DNA of 45,743 nt from Thermoanaerobacterales bacterium (GTDB lineage: Bacteria; Actinomycetota; Acidimicrobiia; Acidimicrobiales; JACDCH01). Position 1 is the stretch's first letter; each line of letters opens with the position of its first letter. The stretch covers positions 1 through 45,743 of the forward strand of contig PKRH01000009.1 in the NCBI GenBank assembly GCA_017577565.1. The letters run 5' to 3'. The notes below the pieces were generated by a model that was given only the letters and a program-made list of their open reading frames with translations, made no database searches and had not been told where the DNA came from. A program made the translations under genes and the position numbers. Of this stretch, positions 25,598 through 35,350 are shown piece after piece.

Positions 25598-26323
25598 TCA
25601 GCGCCAGGCGAAGACCGGCTGCTCGTAACCGGCGACGCGCTCGGTCGTGCCCTCGATCGCCACCCGCCGGAACTGCAGGAGCACCGCCCCGGTCGGCGCG
25701 TGGATGAGGTCGCCGCCGACCGGCACCTGGACCACCGGGCGGTCGGACTCCGGGATCCGGACGAACCGGGGCGAGTCCGGCCGGCACAGCTCGCGGAAGC
25801 TCACGCGGTGCACCGAGGCGACCTCGTCGGGCTGGGGCGACATCGCCGGGTCGGCCCCGCCCCACAGCACGACGGGCGTGATGACGTAGCCGGACCGGGT
25901 CGGGTAGTCGTCGAGCAACCCGAGCACGGCGGACTCCGGCAGGTCGAGGCCCAGCTCCTCGTGCAGCTCCCGCCGGGCGGCGTCGACCGGCGTCTCGCCC
26001 TCGTCGAGCCGCCCGCCCGGCAGCGCCCACTGGCCGGGGTGGGCCCGCATCCGGCTCGCCCGGCGGGTCAGCAGCACGGCCGGGCCGCCGGCGGTCCCGG
26101 CGACGCTGCCGCTCAGCCGCAGACCCTCCGCCCCGGGGATGACCGCGAGCTCCTCCGCCGTCGCCGGTCGCGGGTCGTGCCCGTGGGCCTCGGCGTCGCT
26201 GTCCACGACGACCACGGCGACGGCCGCGTGCCGCCGGCCGTCCGGGTCGACGGCCAGCCGCTCGTGCCGCCGCAGGTTCTCGGTGAGGTGGGTGCGCAGC
26301 GCGTCCCCGAACGCCAGCTCCAC
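25598..26323 (-). CDS. Nudix hydrolase, CoA-pyrophosphatase-like
   Basis: 241 residues. The segment LTRRASRMRAHPGQWALPGG directly before the Nudix box is the UPF0035 signature of CoA pyrophosphatases (NudL/NUDT7 type), and the box itself is complete (GRLDEGE, then REL, EELG). Known members cleave CoA and acyl-CoA to 3',5'-ADP and phosphopantetheine, regulating CoA pools. GTG at 26323 has TACGGT (26331-26336, minus strand) 7 bases upstream. A longer frame to 26872 would overlap the divergent protease gene. Confidence 0.9.
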   Translation of the reverse strand: MELAFGDALRTHLTENLRRHERLAVDPDGRRHAAVAVVVVDSDAEAHGHDPRPATAEELAVIPGAEGLRLSGSVAGTAGGPAVLLTRRASRMRAHPGQWALPGGRLDEGETPVDAARRELHEELGLDLPESAVLGLLDDYPTRSGYVITPVVLWGGADPAMSPQPDEVASVHRVSFRELCRPDSPRFVRIPESDRPVVQVPVGGDLIHAPTGAVLLQFRRVAIEGTTERVAGYEQPVFAWR

Positions 26324-26434
26324 GAGGAGCACCGTAGGGGATCCGGCCGCGGGAGCGGGTGAAACCGGCGTCACATCCGCCGCCGACCACCCCACGCAAA
26401 CGGTCGAGGACGGGGACCCACAGGGGAGGCGGGC

Positions 26435-27070
26435 ATGCGGCCAGCGCGCGTACGGCTGATCGACCTCGGCTTCGACGGCGCCTTCGACACCTCGATGTCG
26501 TTCGCGCAGTCGCTCATCCAGTCGATCGGCGCGAGGACCAACGGCAACCCCATCGCCGAGATCGAGTTCATCCGCACTCGGGACCCGGTGACCGTGAGGA
26601 CGGCGCTCCAGGCCGACGCCACGGTGGTCCACATCATGGCGCACGGCACCACCGACCCCGACGGCCTCGGGTTCTGGAGCGAGGACGAGAAGACCGGCCT
26701 CACGCTCACCGAGCTCGCCGAGGCGTTCGCCGACGACGGTGTGGGCATCGGCGCCGATGTCGTCTACGCCGACTGCTGCTCCACCGCCCAGGGCCGGTTC
26801 GTGCGTGCCATCCGCGACTGCATCGCCACGCCGATCGCCTACATCGGCGCCCGGCGGACGGTCGACTGGCACGAGGCGACGACGTTCGCGTCCGCCTTCT
26901 ACGGCTCGCTGTTCAAGGACCGGGGGAAGGGACTCACGCCGGTCGAGCGCGGCGTGCGCGCCGCCGAGCGAGCGATCAGGGGCTACGAGGACATCGTGGA
27001 CGGCCCCTGCCCGTTCGTGGTGAAGGAGCTCACGCCCAGCCGGCGGGCTCAGAAGGCGCTCGCCTGGTGA
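26435..27070 (+). CDS. Minimal CHAT/caspase-like cysteine protease (putative)
   Basis: 211 residues. The caspase-fold dyad is visible: His70 in VVHIMAHGT and Cys114 (or Cys115) in VYADCCSTAQG, separated by about 44 residues as in CHAT/caspase domains, with the preceding beta strand VVHIMAHG and the DxCxS-like cysteine loop. A later strand-turn AYIGARRTVDWHEATTF follows, as in CHAT domains where the substrate pocket forms. No tetratricopeptide, sensor or membrane part is present, so it must act on an unknown partner. ATG at 26435 has GGGGAGG about 5 bases upstream. Divergent from the CoA-Nudix gene. Confidence 0.68.
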   Translation: MRPARVRLIDLGFDGAFDTSMSFAQSLIQSIGARTNGNPIAEIEFIRTRDPVTVRTALQADATVVHIMAHGTTDPDGLGFWSEDEKTGLTLTELAEAFADDGVGIGADVVYADCCSTAQGRFVRAIRDCIATPIAYIGARRTVDWHEATTFASAFYGSLFKDRGKGLTPVERGVRAAERAIRGYEDIVDGPCPFVVKELTPSRRAQKALAW

Positions 27071-27089
27071 GCTGCCCGTCCTGAGCGGC

Positions 27090-27626
27090 TCAGCGCTCGG
27101 GGTACGGCCCCGACGATTCCTTCACGACGACCAGGACCGACCGGTCCGGCGGGGCGGCGACCGCCCAGTCCGGGCCGCCCCATGCGAGCAGCACGGTGTC
27201 GCTGCGGTCGATCGACAGCCGCTTGTTCCAGAAGGAGAGCGAGGACGGCACCATCAGCCGCTCGGCATCGGGCCCGTCGCCGCGCAGCACCAGCACCGGG
27301 TACCCGTTCCTGCCCCACGGGGCGACCACCCGAGACGCCGGGACCTCGGACCAGGGTGAGCGACCGAGCACCTCGCGGATGGTCGCGCGGCCGCCCCACA
27401 CTCCGACGCCGACGCCGAACATGCCGATGATCAGCCCGACGCCGAACACGGCCCCAGCGACGCCGCCGGATCCCCCTTCGACGTCGCCGACGCCGGCGGC
27501 GACGACGGCCACGACGAGCCACACCACCCCCACCGCGAGCGTCCGCTGTGCGGTCCGCCGGTACTCCTCGACCGCCCGACGCGTCGCGGGGTCGTCCAGC
27601 GCCACCGAGGCCCCACCGCCCACCAT
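27090..27626 (-). CDS. Hypothetical two-pass membrane protein
   Basis: 178 residues, not recognised. Two membrane helices (TLAVGVVWLVVAVVAAGVG and VFGVGLIIGMFGVGVGVW), then a soluble C-terminal domain with strands (YPVLVLRGDG, TVLLAWGGPDW, SVLVVVKESSG) that could be a PH-like fold. Convergent with the CHAT-like gene, 19 bases apart; ATG at 27626. Confidence 0.65.
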   Translation of the reverse strand: MVGGGASVALDDPATRRAVEEYRRTAQRTLAVGVVWLVVAVVAAGVGDVEGGSGGVAGAVFGVGLIIGMFGVGVGVWGGRATIREVLGRSPWSEVPASRVVAPWGRNGYPVLVLRGDGPDAERLMVPSSLSFWNKRLSIDRSDTVLLAWGGPDWAVAAPPDRSVLVVVKESSGPYPER

Positions 27627-27702
27627 GGCCCGAGATCATGCCCGATGCCGACGTGGTCGCCGCGCACCCGAGCCGCCGGGCGGTGGACCTGTGTGGACGC
27701 CG

Positions 27703-27775
27703 TGGGCCCGGTGGGGATCGAACCCACGACCAAGCGATTATGAGTCGCCTGCTCTGACCACTGAGCTACAGGCCC
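27703..27775 (-). tRNA. tRNA with CAU anticodon, probably tRNA-Ile2
   Basis: 73 nucleotides: acceptor GGGCCTG/CGGGCCC with discriminator A, D-arm GCTC/GAGC, anticodon stem GGCGA/TCGCT around CTCATAA (anticodon CAT), T-loop TTCGATC. The anticodon stem equals that of E. coli tRNA-Ile2 and differs from elongator and initiator tRNA-Met (no GGG/CCC run, and a normal G1-C72 pair). C34 would then need lysidine modification by TilS. Assignment as Ile2 is inference. Confidence 0.88.
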
Positions 27776-27788
27776 AGATCGTCGTCCG

Positions 27789-27861
27789 CTCCGGGGGTGG
27801 GACTCGAACCCACAACCATCTCCTTAACAGGGAGCCGCACTGCCGATTGTGCTACCCCGGA
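27789..27861 (-). tRNA. tRNA-Asn (anticodon GUU)
   Basis: 73 nucleotides, acceptor TCCGGGG/CCCCGGA with discriminator G, D-arm GCAC/GTGC, anticodon loop CTGTTAA (GTT), T-loop TTCGAGT. The anticodon stem has one G27-A43 mismatch. CCA is not encoded. Confidence 0.92.
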
Positions 27862-27922
27862 CTGCGAGAGCGTCAGGCTAGCAAACCCGCGCCCCGTTGC
27901 ACGATCACCCCCGGCGGGCCCT

Positions 27923-29244
<1,322 letters not shown>

Positions 29245-29248
<4 letters not shown>

Positions 29249-31209
29249 CCCCCGTCTCCAACCCGGTCTTCGAGCCAGGCTAGCAACCGGTCGGCTGATT
29301 CCGCCGCGGTTTGGGCGCTGCGCAGGTCGTCGATGATGCGGTTCAGCTCCGCCAGGTCGGCCAGCACCCGGGCGGTGTCCGGGGCGGTCCGAGCGGCCAG
29401 GCGGACCGCCGCCACCTCCCGCCGGGCGACGTGCATGAGCAGCAGCCGGACGGCGTCGAAGGGCTCGGAGATCGGCTCCTCGACCAGCAGGCGGGCGAGC
29501 AGGTCCTGGGCCTCGGGCCCGGCGGCGGCCAGCGCATCGCCGTGCGTGTCGTTCTCCAGCAGCGCCAGGTAGACCTCGCGCTGCACCGGGTCGTCGAACA
29601 GCGCCTCGACCAGCCACGGCGCCACCTCGACGGGGTTGTGGACGGCGTGGCGCAGCACCTCCATGGCCGGGCCCTCGCGCGCCCGGCCCGCCGCCGCGCC
29701 GCGGGCACGAGCCGTCGCCCCCGCACCCCCCGGCGGCGCCCCGTCGTCGGGCCGGTCGGCGACCGCGCGGCCGCCCCGGGGCCCGTCGCCGCCGGTCGAG
29801 GTCGCGGCGAGCCACGGCGGCTCCTCCAGCGGCGGCTCGTCCCCGCCCGGGGCCCCGCGGCCCCCGCCACGCCCACCGGTGCCGGAGCGCCCCCGGGCCG
29901 CCCGGGCCGCCGCCGGCTGGCGCCGCAGGCGCTCGAGCATCGCCCGGAGCCGGTCCGGCTCGGCCCGGCAGCGGGAGGCGACGTCCATGAGGTACTGGTC
30001 GCGCACGAGCTCGTCGGGGTGCTCGGCCACCATCGCCAGGGCGCGCTCGGCGGCCCGGGCCCGGCCCTCGTTGGTCGACAGGTCGGCGTCGGCGAACACC
30101 CGCTCCAGCCGGAACCGCAGGAACGGCGTGGCGCCCTCGACCGCGGCGGCCAGGCGCTCGGGGTCGGTGTGGGCGACGTCGGCCGGGTCCTGTCCCGGCG
30201 GCAGGTCGGCGACCGCGACCTCCAGCTCGTGCTCGCGCTCCCAGGCGTAGAACCGCTCGGCCGCCGCCCGCCCGGCGCTGTCGGCGTCGAAGGCGAGGAC
30301 CAGCCGCTGGGCGCCGAAGCGGGTCAGCAACCGCACGTGGTCGTCGGTGAGGGCGGTGCCACAGGTCGCGACGGCGAGGGGCACGCCGGCCCGGTGGAAG
30401 CCGATGACGTCGGTGTAGCCCTCGCAGACGACCGCGGTCCCCGAGCCGACGATCGAGGTCTTGGCCCGGTCGAGGCCGTAGAGCACCTTCGACTTGCTGT
30501 AGAGGGGCGTCTCGGCGGTGTTGACGTACTTGCCCCGGTTGCCCTGCCGCTCGCCCCCCGGGAGGATCCGCCCGCCGAAGCTCACCGGGTCGCCGCGCTC
30601 GTCGTAGATCGGGAACATCACCCGGGCCCGGAAGTGGTCGTGCAGCCGGCCCCGGCTGTAGCGGGCGAGGCCGGTGCCCTCGGCCAGCTCGCGGTCGAGG
30701 CGCAGCGCCCGCACGAGGGCGTCCCAGCTGTCGGGCGCCCACCCCAGCCGGAACTCGCGCACGACGTCGCCGTCGATCCCCCGCTCCCGCAGGTAGCGGC
30801 GGGCCGGCCCGGCGTCCGGCGCCGACAGCAGGCGCTGGTGGTACCACTCGACCGCCCGGGCCATGGTGTCGACGAGACGGGCCCGGCGCTTCCGCCCCTC
30901 GCCCTCGGCCCGGTCGGTGTAGCGGAGGGAGATGCCGTAGCGGGCCGCCAGGCGCTCGACCGCCGTGGGGAAGTCGACCTGCTCCTTCTCCATGACGAAG
31001 GTGATGACGTCGCCCTTCGCCTGGCAGCCGAAGCAGTAGTACACGTTGTCCTCGGGGTTGACCGAGAAGGAGGGGGTCTTCTCGGTGTGGAACGGGCACA
31101 GCCCCGCCCACTGGCGCCCGGACCGCTTCAGCGGGGTGTACTCGCTGACGATCTGCACGATGTCGGACGCCGACCGGACGGCGGCGACGTCCTCCTCGTG
31201 GATGCCCAT
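29245..31209 (-). CDS. dnaG: DNA primase
   Basis: 654 residues. Zinc finger C38-x2-H41...C59-x2-C62 (CPFH, CFGC), then the RNA-polymerase core, TOPRIM (VCEGYTDVIGFHRAG and AFDADSAGRAAA), and the C-terminal DnaB-interacting domain after an Ala/Gly/Pro/Arg-rich linker. Makes RNA primers for chromosome replication. ATG at 31209 has TAACCT (minus strand, 31218-31223) 8 bases upstream. Overlaps rpoD by 4 bases. Confidence 0.97.
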
Positions 31210-31309
31210 CGGCGGCGAGGTTACCGGTGGGCGCCGCCAGCCCCCGGTGAGCGGCGGCGCGCGGCGAGCGCGAGGCCCGGTGGCGCGGGCCCGCCGGTGA
31301 CCGGGGCGC

Positions 31310-32185
31310 TCAGTCCGACCGCCGCCGCGACGGCCGCTGAGTCGCCCCCGCGGCCTTCCCGCCCTTGAGCCGGGACTTGACCTCGGACTTCACGCCGGCC
31401 TTGACCGCCTTGGCCTCGGCCTTCACCTGGTTCTTCACCGCCTTGACCTCGGCCTTGGTGCGCTTGGCCTGGCGGACGGCGGCGACGGGGTCCTCGACGA
31501 CCTGCTGGGCGTTCATGCGCACCGCGGCGCTGATCCGGGCGATCTCCTCCTTGAGGCGCCGGATCTCCTCCCGGTGCGCCGCCAGGTGCTCGCGCCAGTC
31601 GCCCCCCAGCCCCTCGTCGGCGTCGGCGCCCTCGTGCCGGTGGTGGGGGCCGCGCCCCCGGGGCGGGCCGCCGCCCCGGAACCGCGGCCGGGCGGCGGTG
31701 AGGCGACGGATGGCCGGCGCCAGGGGCACCTGGTCGGCGATGGTCTCGTCGTAGGCCACCTGGGCCGTGACCATCTTGCGCAGCAGCGTGGCCAGGGTGA
31801 CCTGCTCCTCGGGGGTCAGCGCGTCGAAGCCGGCCCGGGGGCCGAAGACCTCGTCCTGCACCTCCTCCAGCGCCTCGACGCCGCGCTCGGTGAGGCTGAC
31901 GACCTTGACCCGGCGGTCCCAGGGGGCCACGCGCCGCTCGATCAACCCCCGGGCCTCGAGGCCGTCGCAGACGACGGTCACGAAGGAGGCGTCGACCCCC
32001 CAGCGGACGGCGAGGTCCCGCATCGGGACCTGCTCGTCGGGCTCGAGCTCGAGCAGGGCCTTGAGCATCGGCGGCGAGACCCCGAGCCGCTCGGACGCGT
32101 GGTGGAACCGCGCCTGGTTCTCGGCGGAGAGGAACAGCACCGTCACGGCCTCGGTGACGGTCCTGGCGGCTTCGTCGCGGTCCAC
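31310..32185 (-). CDS. MarR-family regulator with lysine-rich C-terminal tail
   Basis: 291 residues. The first 150 residues are a MarR winged helix (MLKALLELEPDEQVPMRDLA, ASFVTVVCDGLEARGLIERR, KVVSLTERGVEALEEV). Beyond it come a linker (GGGPPRGRGPHHRHEG), a coiled-coil-like helix (EHLAAHREEIRRLKEEIARI) and about 50 residues of repeated Lys-Ala-Val (KAEVKAVKNQVKAEAKAVKA, continuing SEVKSRLK), resembling histone H1/nucleoid-protein tails. GTG at 32185 has TACCAT (32193-32198, minus strand) 7 bases upstream; the TTG at 32263 would run into the operators. Probably represses itself and the divergent exporter through the two sites at 32215-32264. Confidence 0.85.
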   Translation of the reverse strand: MDRDEAARTVTEAVTVLFLSAENQARFHHASERLGVSPPMLKALLELEPDEQVPMRDLAVRWGVDASFVTVVCDGLEARGLIERRVAPWDRRVKVVSLTERGVEALEEVQDEVFGPRAGFDALTPEEQVTLATLLRKMVTAQVAYDETIADQVPLAPAIRRLTAARPRFRGGGPPRGRGPHHRHEGADADEGLGGDWREHLAAHREEIRRLKEEIARISAAVRMNAQQVVEDPVAAVRQAKRTKAEVKAVKNQVKAEAKAVKAGVKSEVKSRLKGGKAAGATQRPSRRRSD

Positions 32186-32214
32186 GGGGTGGATGGTATC
32201 CGCTCGGCCAGTTG

Positions 32215-32230
32215 ATTGAACACCCTCAAT
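32215..32230. promoter_or_regulatory. Operator palindrome 1, ATTGA-N6-TCAAT
   Basis: Perfect inverted repeat ATTGA and TCAAT with a 6-base spacer, between the divergent MarR and ABC genes, covering the -35 area of marR. Confidence 0.75.
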
Positions 32231-32248
32231 GATCCGAGCGAAAAAGTT

Positions 32249-32264
32249 GTTGACCTGACTCAAT
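32249..32264. promoter_or_regulatory. Operator palindrome 2, GTTGA-N6-TCAAT
   Basis: Second copy with the same spacer and one changed base in the first arm, centre 34 bases from the first, just before the exporter ATG at 32287. Confidence 0.75.
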
Positions 32265-32286
32265 GATCTGCGCGAACTTCTCGGCC

Positions 32287-33288
32287 ATGGCTCCTACGAC
32301 CCTCCCCGGCACGACCGACCAGCCGGCGATCCTCATCGAGGGCCTGATCAAGCGCTTCGGGCCCGTGCAGGCGCTCGCCGGCATCGACCTCAGCGTCGCC
32401 CCCGGCACCGTCCTCGGCCTGCTGGGCCCCAACGGCGCCGGCAAGACGACGACCGTCCGCATCCTGACGACGATCCTGCAGCCCGACGGCGGGCGGGCCC
32501 TCGTCCGCGGCATCGACGTGGCCCGCGACCCCCAGGCCGTGCGGGCGACGATCGGGCTCGCCGGCCAGTACGCGGCGGTCGACGAGAACCTCACCGGCCG
32601 CGAGAACCTCCACCTCGTCGGGCGCCTGACCCACCTCCCCCGCCGGGAGGTCGCCCGGCGGACCGGCGAGCTGCTGGAGCGCTTCGGCCTGGTCGAGGCC
32701 GCCGACCGCCCGGCCAAGACCTACTCCGGTGGGATGCGCCGCCGGCTCGACCTGGCCGCCGCCCTCGTCCACCGGCCGCCGGTGCTGTTCCTCGACGAGC
32801 CCACCACCGGGCTCGACCCGGCCAGCCGCAACGACCTCTGGCAGGTCATCGAGGAGCTCGTGGCCGACGGCACGACCCTGCTGCTCACCACGCAGTACCT
32901 GGAGGAGGCGGACCGGCTGGCCGACCGCATCGCGGTCATCGACCACGGGCGGGTCATCGCCGAGGGCACGCCGGCCGAGCTCAAGGCCCGCCTCGGCGGC
33001 ACCGTCGTCGGCCTGAAGCTCCCCGACCCGCAGACCGCCGCCCGGGCGGCCACCCACCTCGCCGACCGGCTCGACCTGCCGGCCCGGGTGGACGGCAGCT
33101 CGGTCGAGCTGACGGTCGACGACGGCGCCCGCGCCGTCGTGGGCGTGCTGCGGGCGCTCGACGCCGCCGGCACGCCCCCCGACGGGCTGACCGTCCGGGG
33201 CCCGAGCCTCGACGACGTCTTCCTCGCCCTGACCGGCCGCCCGGCCGAGACCGACGACACCGACGAGACCCAGCGAGGTGCCGCATGA
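32287..33288 (+). CDS. ABC exporter ATP-binding protein (DrrA-like)
   Basis: 333 residues. Walker A GPNGAGKTT, Q-loop, signature YSGGMRRRLDLAAA, Walker B VLFLDEPTTGLD, and switch region LLTTQYLEEADRLADR. The C-terminal about 90 residues match the DrrA/CcmA-type extension that binds the permease. ATG at 32287 is taken; an in-frame ATG at 32263 would overlap operator 2. Operon with 33285, under the divergent MarR protein, which suggests drug or lipid export controlled by an inducing ligand. Confidence 0.9.
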   Translation: MAPTTLPGTTDQPAILIEGLIKRFGPVQALAGIDLSVAPGTVLGLLGPNGAGKTTTVRILTTILQPDGGRALVRGIDVARDPQAVRATIGLAGQYAAVDENLTGRENLHLVGRLTHLPRREVARRTGELLERFGLVEAADRPAKTYSGGMRRRLDLAAALVHRPPVLFLDEPTTGLDPASRNDLWQVIEELVADGTTLLLTTQYLEEADRLADRIAVIDHGRVIAEGTPAELKARLGGTVVGLKLPDPQTAARAATHLADRLDLPARVDGSSVELTVDDGARAVVGVLRALDAAGTPPDGLTVRGPSLDDVFLALTGRPAETDDTDETQRGAA

Positions 33289-34127
33289 GCGTGACCACGA
33301 CGACCCTCACCTCCCCCGACGCCGTCCTGGCCGAGACCCCGCCGGCCACGACCCGCGCCACCTGGCGCCACACCGTGGGTGACGCGCTCGCCGTCACCTG
33401 GCGGAACCTCGTCGCCTACCTCCGGCTGCCCGAGCTCATCGTCTTCTCGACGATCCAGCCGGTGATCATCGTCCTGCTGTTCCGCTACGTGTTCGGCGAG
33501 TCGATCACGCTGTCGGACCCGAGCATCGACTACGTCGACTACCTCATGCCGGGCGTCTTCGTGCAGGCGGCGACGTTCGGCGCCATGGCCACGGGCGTCG
33601 GCCTGGCCGACGACATGGCCAAGGGGCTCATCGAGCGCTTCCGCTCGCTGCCCATGGCCCGCTCGGCCGTCCTGGTCGGGCGCACGCTCGCCGACACGAT
33701 CCGCAACGTGGCGGTCATGGCCCTGGTCACGGTCGTCGGGTTCGCCGTCGGCTTCCGCATCCACGGCGGCGTGCCCGCCTACCTGCTGGCCGTCGCGCTC
33801 GTCCTGCTGTTCGCCTTCGCCCTGTCGTGGGTGGTGGCGACGGTCGGGCTCGGCGCCCCCAACAGCGAGGCGGCCCAGGCGGCGATCTTCCCGCTGGTGT
33901 TCCCGCTGACCTTCGCCTCCTCGGCCTTCGTCGACACCTCGTTCATGCCGGGGTGGCTGCAGGCGTTCGCCGAGCACCAGCCGGTCAGCGTCACGGCCGA
34001 CGCCGCCCGGGACCTGGCCCTCGGCCAGCCGGTCGGCGGGGGCGTCATCGCCTCGGTCGCCTGGTCGCTCGCCATCCTGGCGGTCTTCGTCCCGCTGGCC
34101 GTCCGCCGCTACCGGCGGATGGTCTGA
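33285..34127 (+). CDS. ABC-2-type permease (DrrB-like)
   Basis: 280 residues with six hydrophobic segments, typical of the ABC-2 permease of the DrrB type: STIQPVIIVLLFRYVFG, YLMPGVFVQAATFGAMATG, FRSLPMARSAVLVGRTLAD and FPLTFASSAFVDTSFMPGWL are family blocks. ATG overlaps the ATPase stop by four bases (ATGA). Substrate unknown. Confidence 0.88.
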   Translation: MSVTTTTLTSPDAVLAETPPATTRATWRHTVGDALAVTWRNLVAYLRLPELIVFSTIQPVIIVLLFRYVFGESITLSDPSIDYVDYLMPGVFVQAATFGAMATGVGLADDMAKGLIERFRSLPMARSAVLVGRTLADTIRNVAVMALVTVVGFAVGFRIHGGVPAYLLAVALVLLFAFALSWVVATVGLGAPNSEAAQAAIFPLVFPLTFASSAFVDTSFMPGWLQAFAEHQPVSVTADAARDLALGQPVGGGVIASVAWSLAILAVFVPLAVRRYRRMV

Positions 34128-34149
34128 CCGCCGGGGAGACGGGCCGACG

Positions 34150-34265
34150 GCCGCCGGGCCGACCCCCGCCCGGCGGCCCGGCCCGATGCCCCGGGCCGGA
34201 GCCCCCGCCGGCCCGGGGCCCAGGTCGCGAGGGTGGTGCCGCTCGGCGGCCGGCGCCACCCTCGC
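34150..34265. terminator. Three consecutive strong hairpins
   Basis: Perfect stems: 34150-34159 with 34168-34177 (10 bp), 34188-34199 with 34208-34219 (12 bp), and 34227-34240 with 34252-34265 (14 bp, one G-T wobble). Loops are 8, 8 and 11 bases. They fill the gap between the exporter operon and the kinase gene, whose -10-like CAAGCT follows near 34285. Confidence 0.55.
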
Positions 34266-34315
34266 TTCGCGCCCGGCGGCCTGGCAAGCTGGCGCGGCCG
34301 AGGCGGAGGTCGCCG

Positions 34316-35350
34316 ATGCCCAGCTCCACGCCCACCCGGGCGCTCCCGGTCAGCCCCCACCCGACCGCCGCGACGATCGACGAGCTGGTCGCCGGGGCGA
34401 CGAGCCGCCGGCCGTTCCGCACCGCCGACGCCAAGTCGGGCTCCCGCTTCGAGCGGGTCGAGATCGGCGGCGAGCGGTTCGTGCTCAAGGTGGTGCACGT
34501 CGACGACGACTGGATCGCCCGCTCCCTCGGCGACCTCACGTGTCGCCAGGTCACCGTCTGGAGCTCCGGCCTGCTCGACGCGCTGCCGCCCACGGTCGAC
34601 CACGCCGTCGTCGGCGCCGCCCGGGGCTTCGGGCGCAACGGGTGGGGCGCCGCCCTCCTGATGCGCGACGTGGGTGAGCACCTCGTCCCCGAGGGCGACG
34701 ACCCCGTGCCCGCCGAGCAGCACGCGGCGTTCGTCGAGCACCTCGCCGACGTGTCGGCCCGCTTCTGGGGGTGGCGCGACGACGTCGGGCTGCTGCCGCC
34801 GTCGGTGCGCTGGTCGTTCTTCGGCCCGGGGATGCTCGCCTGCGAGCGCGACCGCGGCTGGCCGCACCCCGTGCCGGTGCTGGCGGCACAGGGGTGGCAG
34901 GACTTCGCCCGCCGCGCCCCCGCCGACGTCGCCGAGACCGTGGCGGCGATCCGGCGCGAGCCCGGGCTGCTCGTCGAGGCCCTGGCCGCCACGCCGTGGA
35001 CCTTCCTGCACGGCGACTGGAAGATGGGCAACCTCGGCAGCCACCCGGACGGCCGGACGATCTTGCTCGACTGCGCCTACCCCGGCGAGGGGCCGGCCTG
35101 CCACGACCTGGGCTGGTACCTGGCGACCAACCGGGCCCGCCTCCCCGAGGCCAAGGAGGGCGCGATCGACCGGTTCCGCCGCGCCCTCGCCCGGCGCGGC
35201 GTCGACGTGGACGGCGGGTGGTGGGACCGCCAGCTCGGGCTGTGCCTGCTCGGCACGGTCGTGGAGCTCGGCTGGGAGAAGGCGCTCGGCGACGACGAGG
35301 AGCTGGGCTGGTGGGTCGACCGGGCCCGGGAAGGGGCGCGATGGCTGTGA
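34316..35350 (+). CDS. Phosphotransferase (APH/choline-kinase-like)
   Basis: 344 residues of the aminoglycoside-phosphotransferase/ecdysteroid-kinase-like fold. Catalytic loop HGDWKMGNLG (catalytic Asp and Asn) and metal-binding Asp in ILLDCAYPGEGP, which replaces the usual IDW. The substrate is not recognisable. ATG at 34316 has GGAGG six bases upstream. Overlaps the downstream methyltransferase by 10 bases, so the pair is one operon. Confidence 0.82.
   Translation: MPSSTPTRALPVSPHPTAATIDELVAGATSRRPFRTADAKSGSRFERVEIGGERFVLKVVHVDDDWIARSLGDLTCRQVTVWSSGLLDALPPTVDHAVVGAARGFGRNGWGAALLMRDVGEHLVPEGDDPVPAEQHAAFVEHLADVSARFWGWRDDVGLLPPSVRWSFFGPGMLACERDRGWPHPVPVLAAQGWQDFARRAPADVAETVAAIRREPGLLVEALAATPWTFLHGDWKMGNLGSHPDGRTILLDCAYPGEGPACHDLGWYLATNRARLPEAKEGAIDRFRRALARRGVDVDGGWWDRQLGLCLLGTVVELGWEKALGDDEELGWWVDRAREGARWL

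Noticed and set aside
32186..32263. TTG start at 32263 for the MarR gene
   Set aside because: It would put both operators inside the coding region and lacks a Shine-Dalgarno; GTG at 32185 has a perfect TACCAT at 7 bases.
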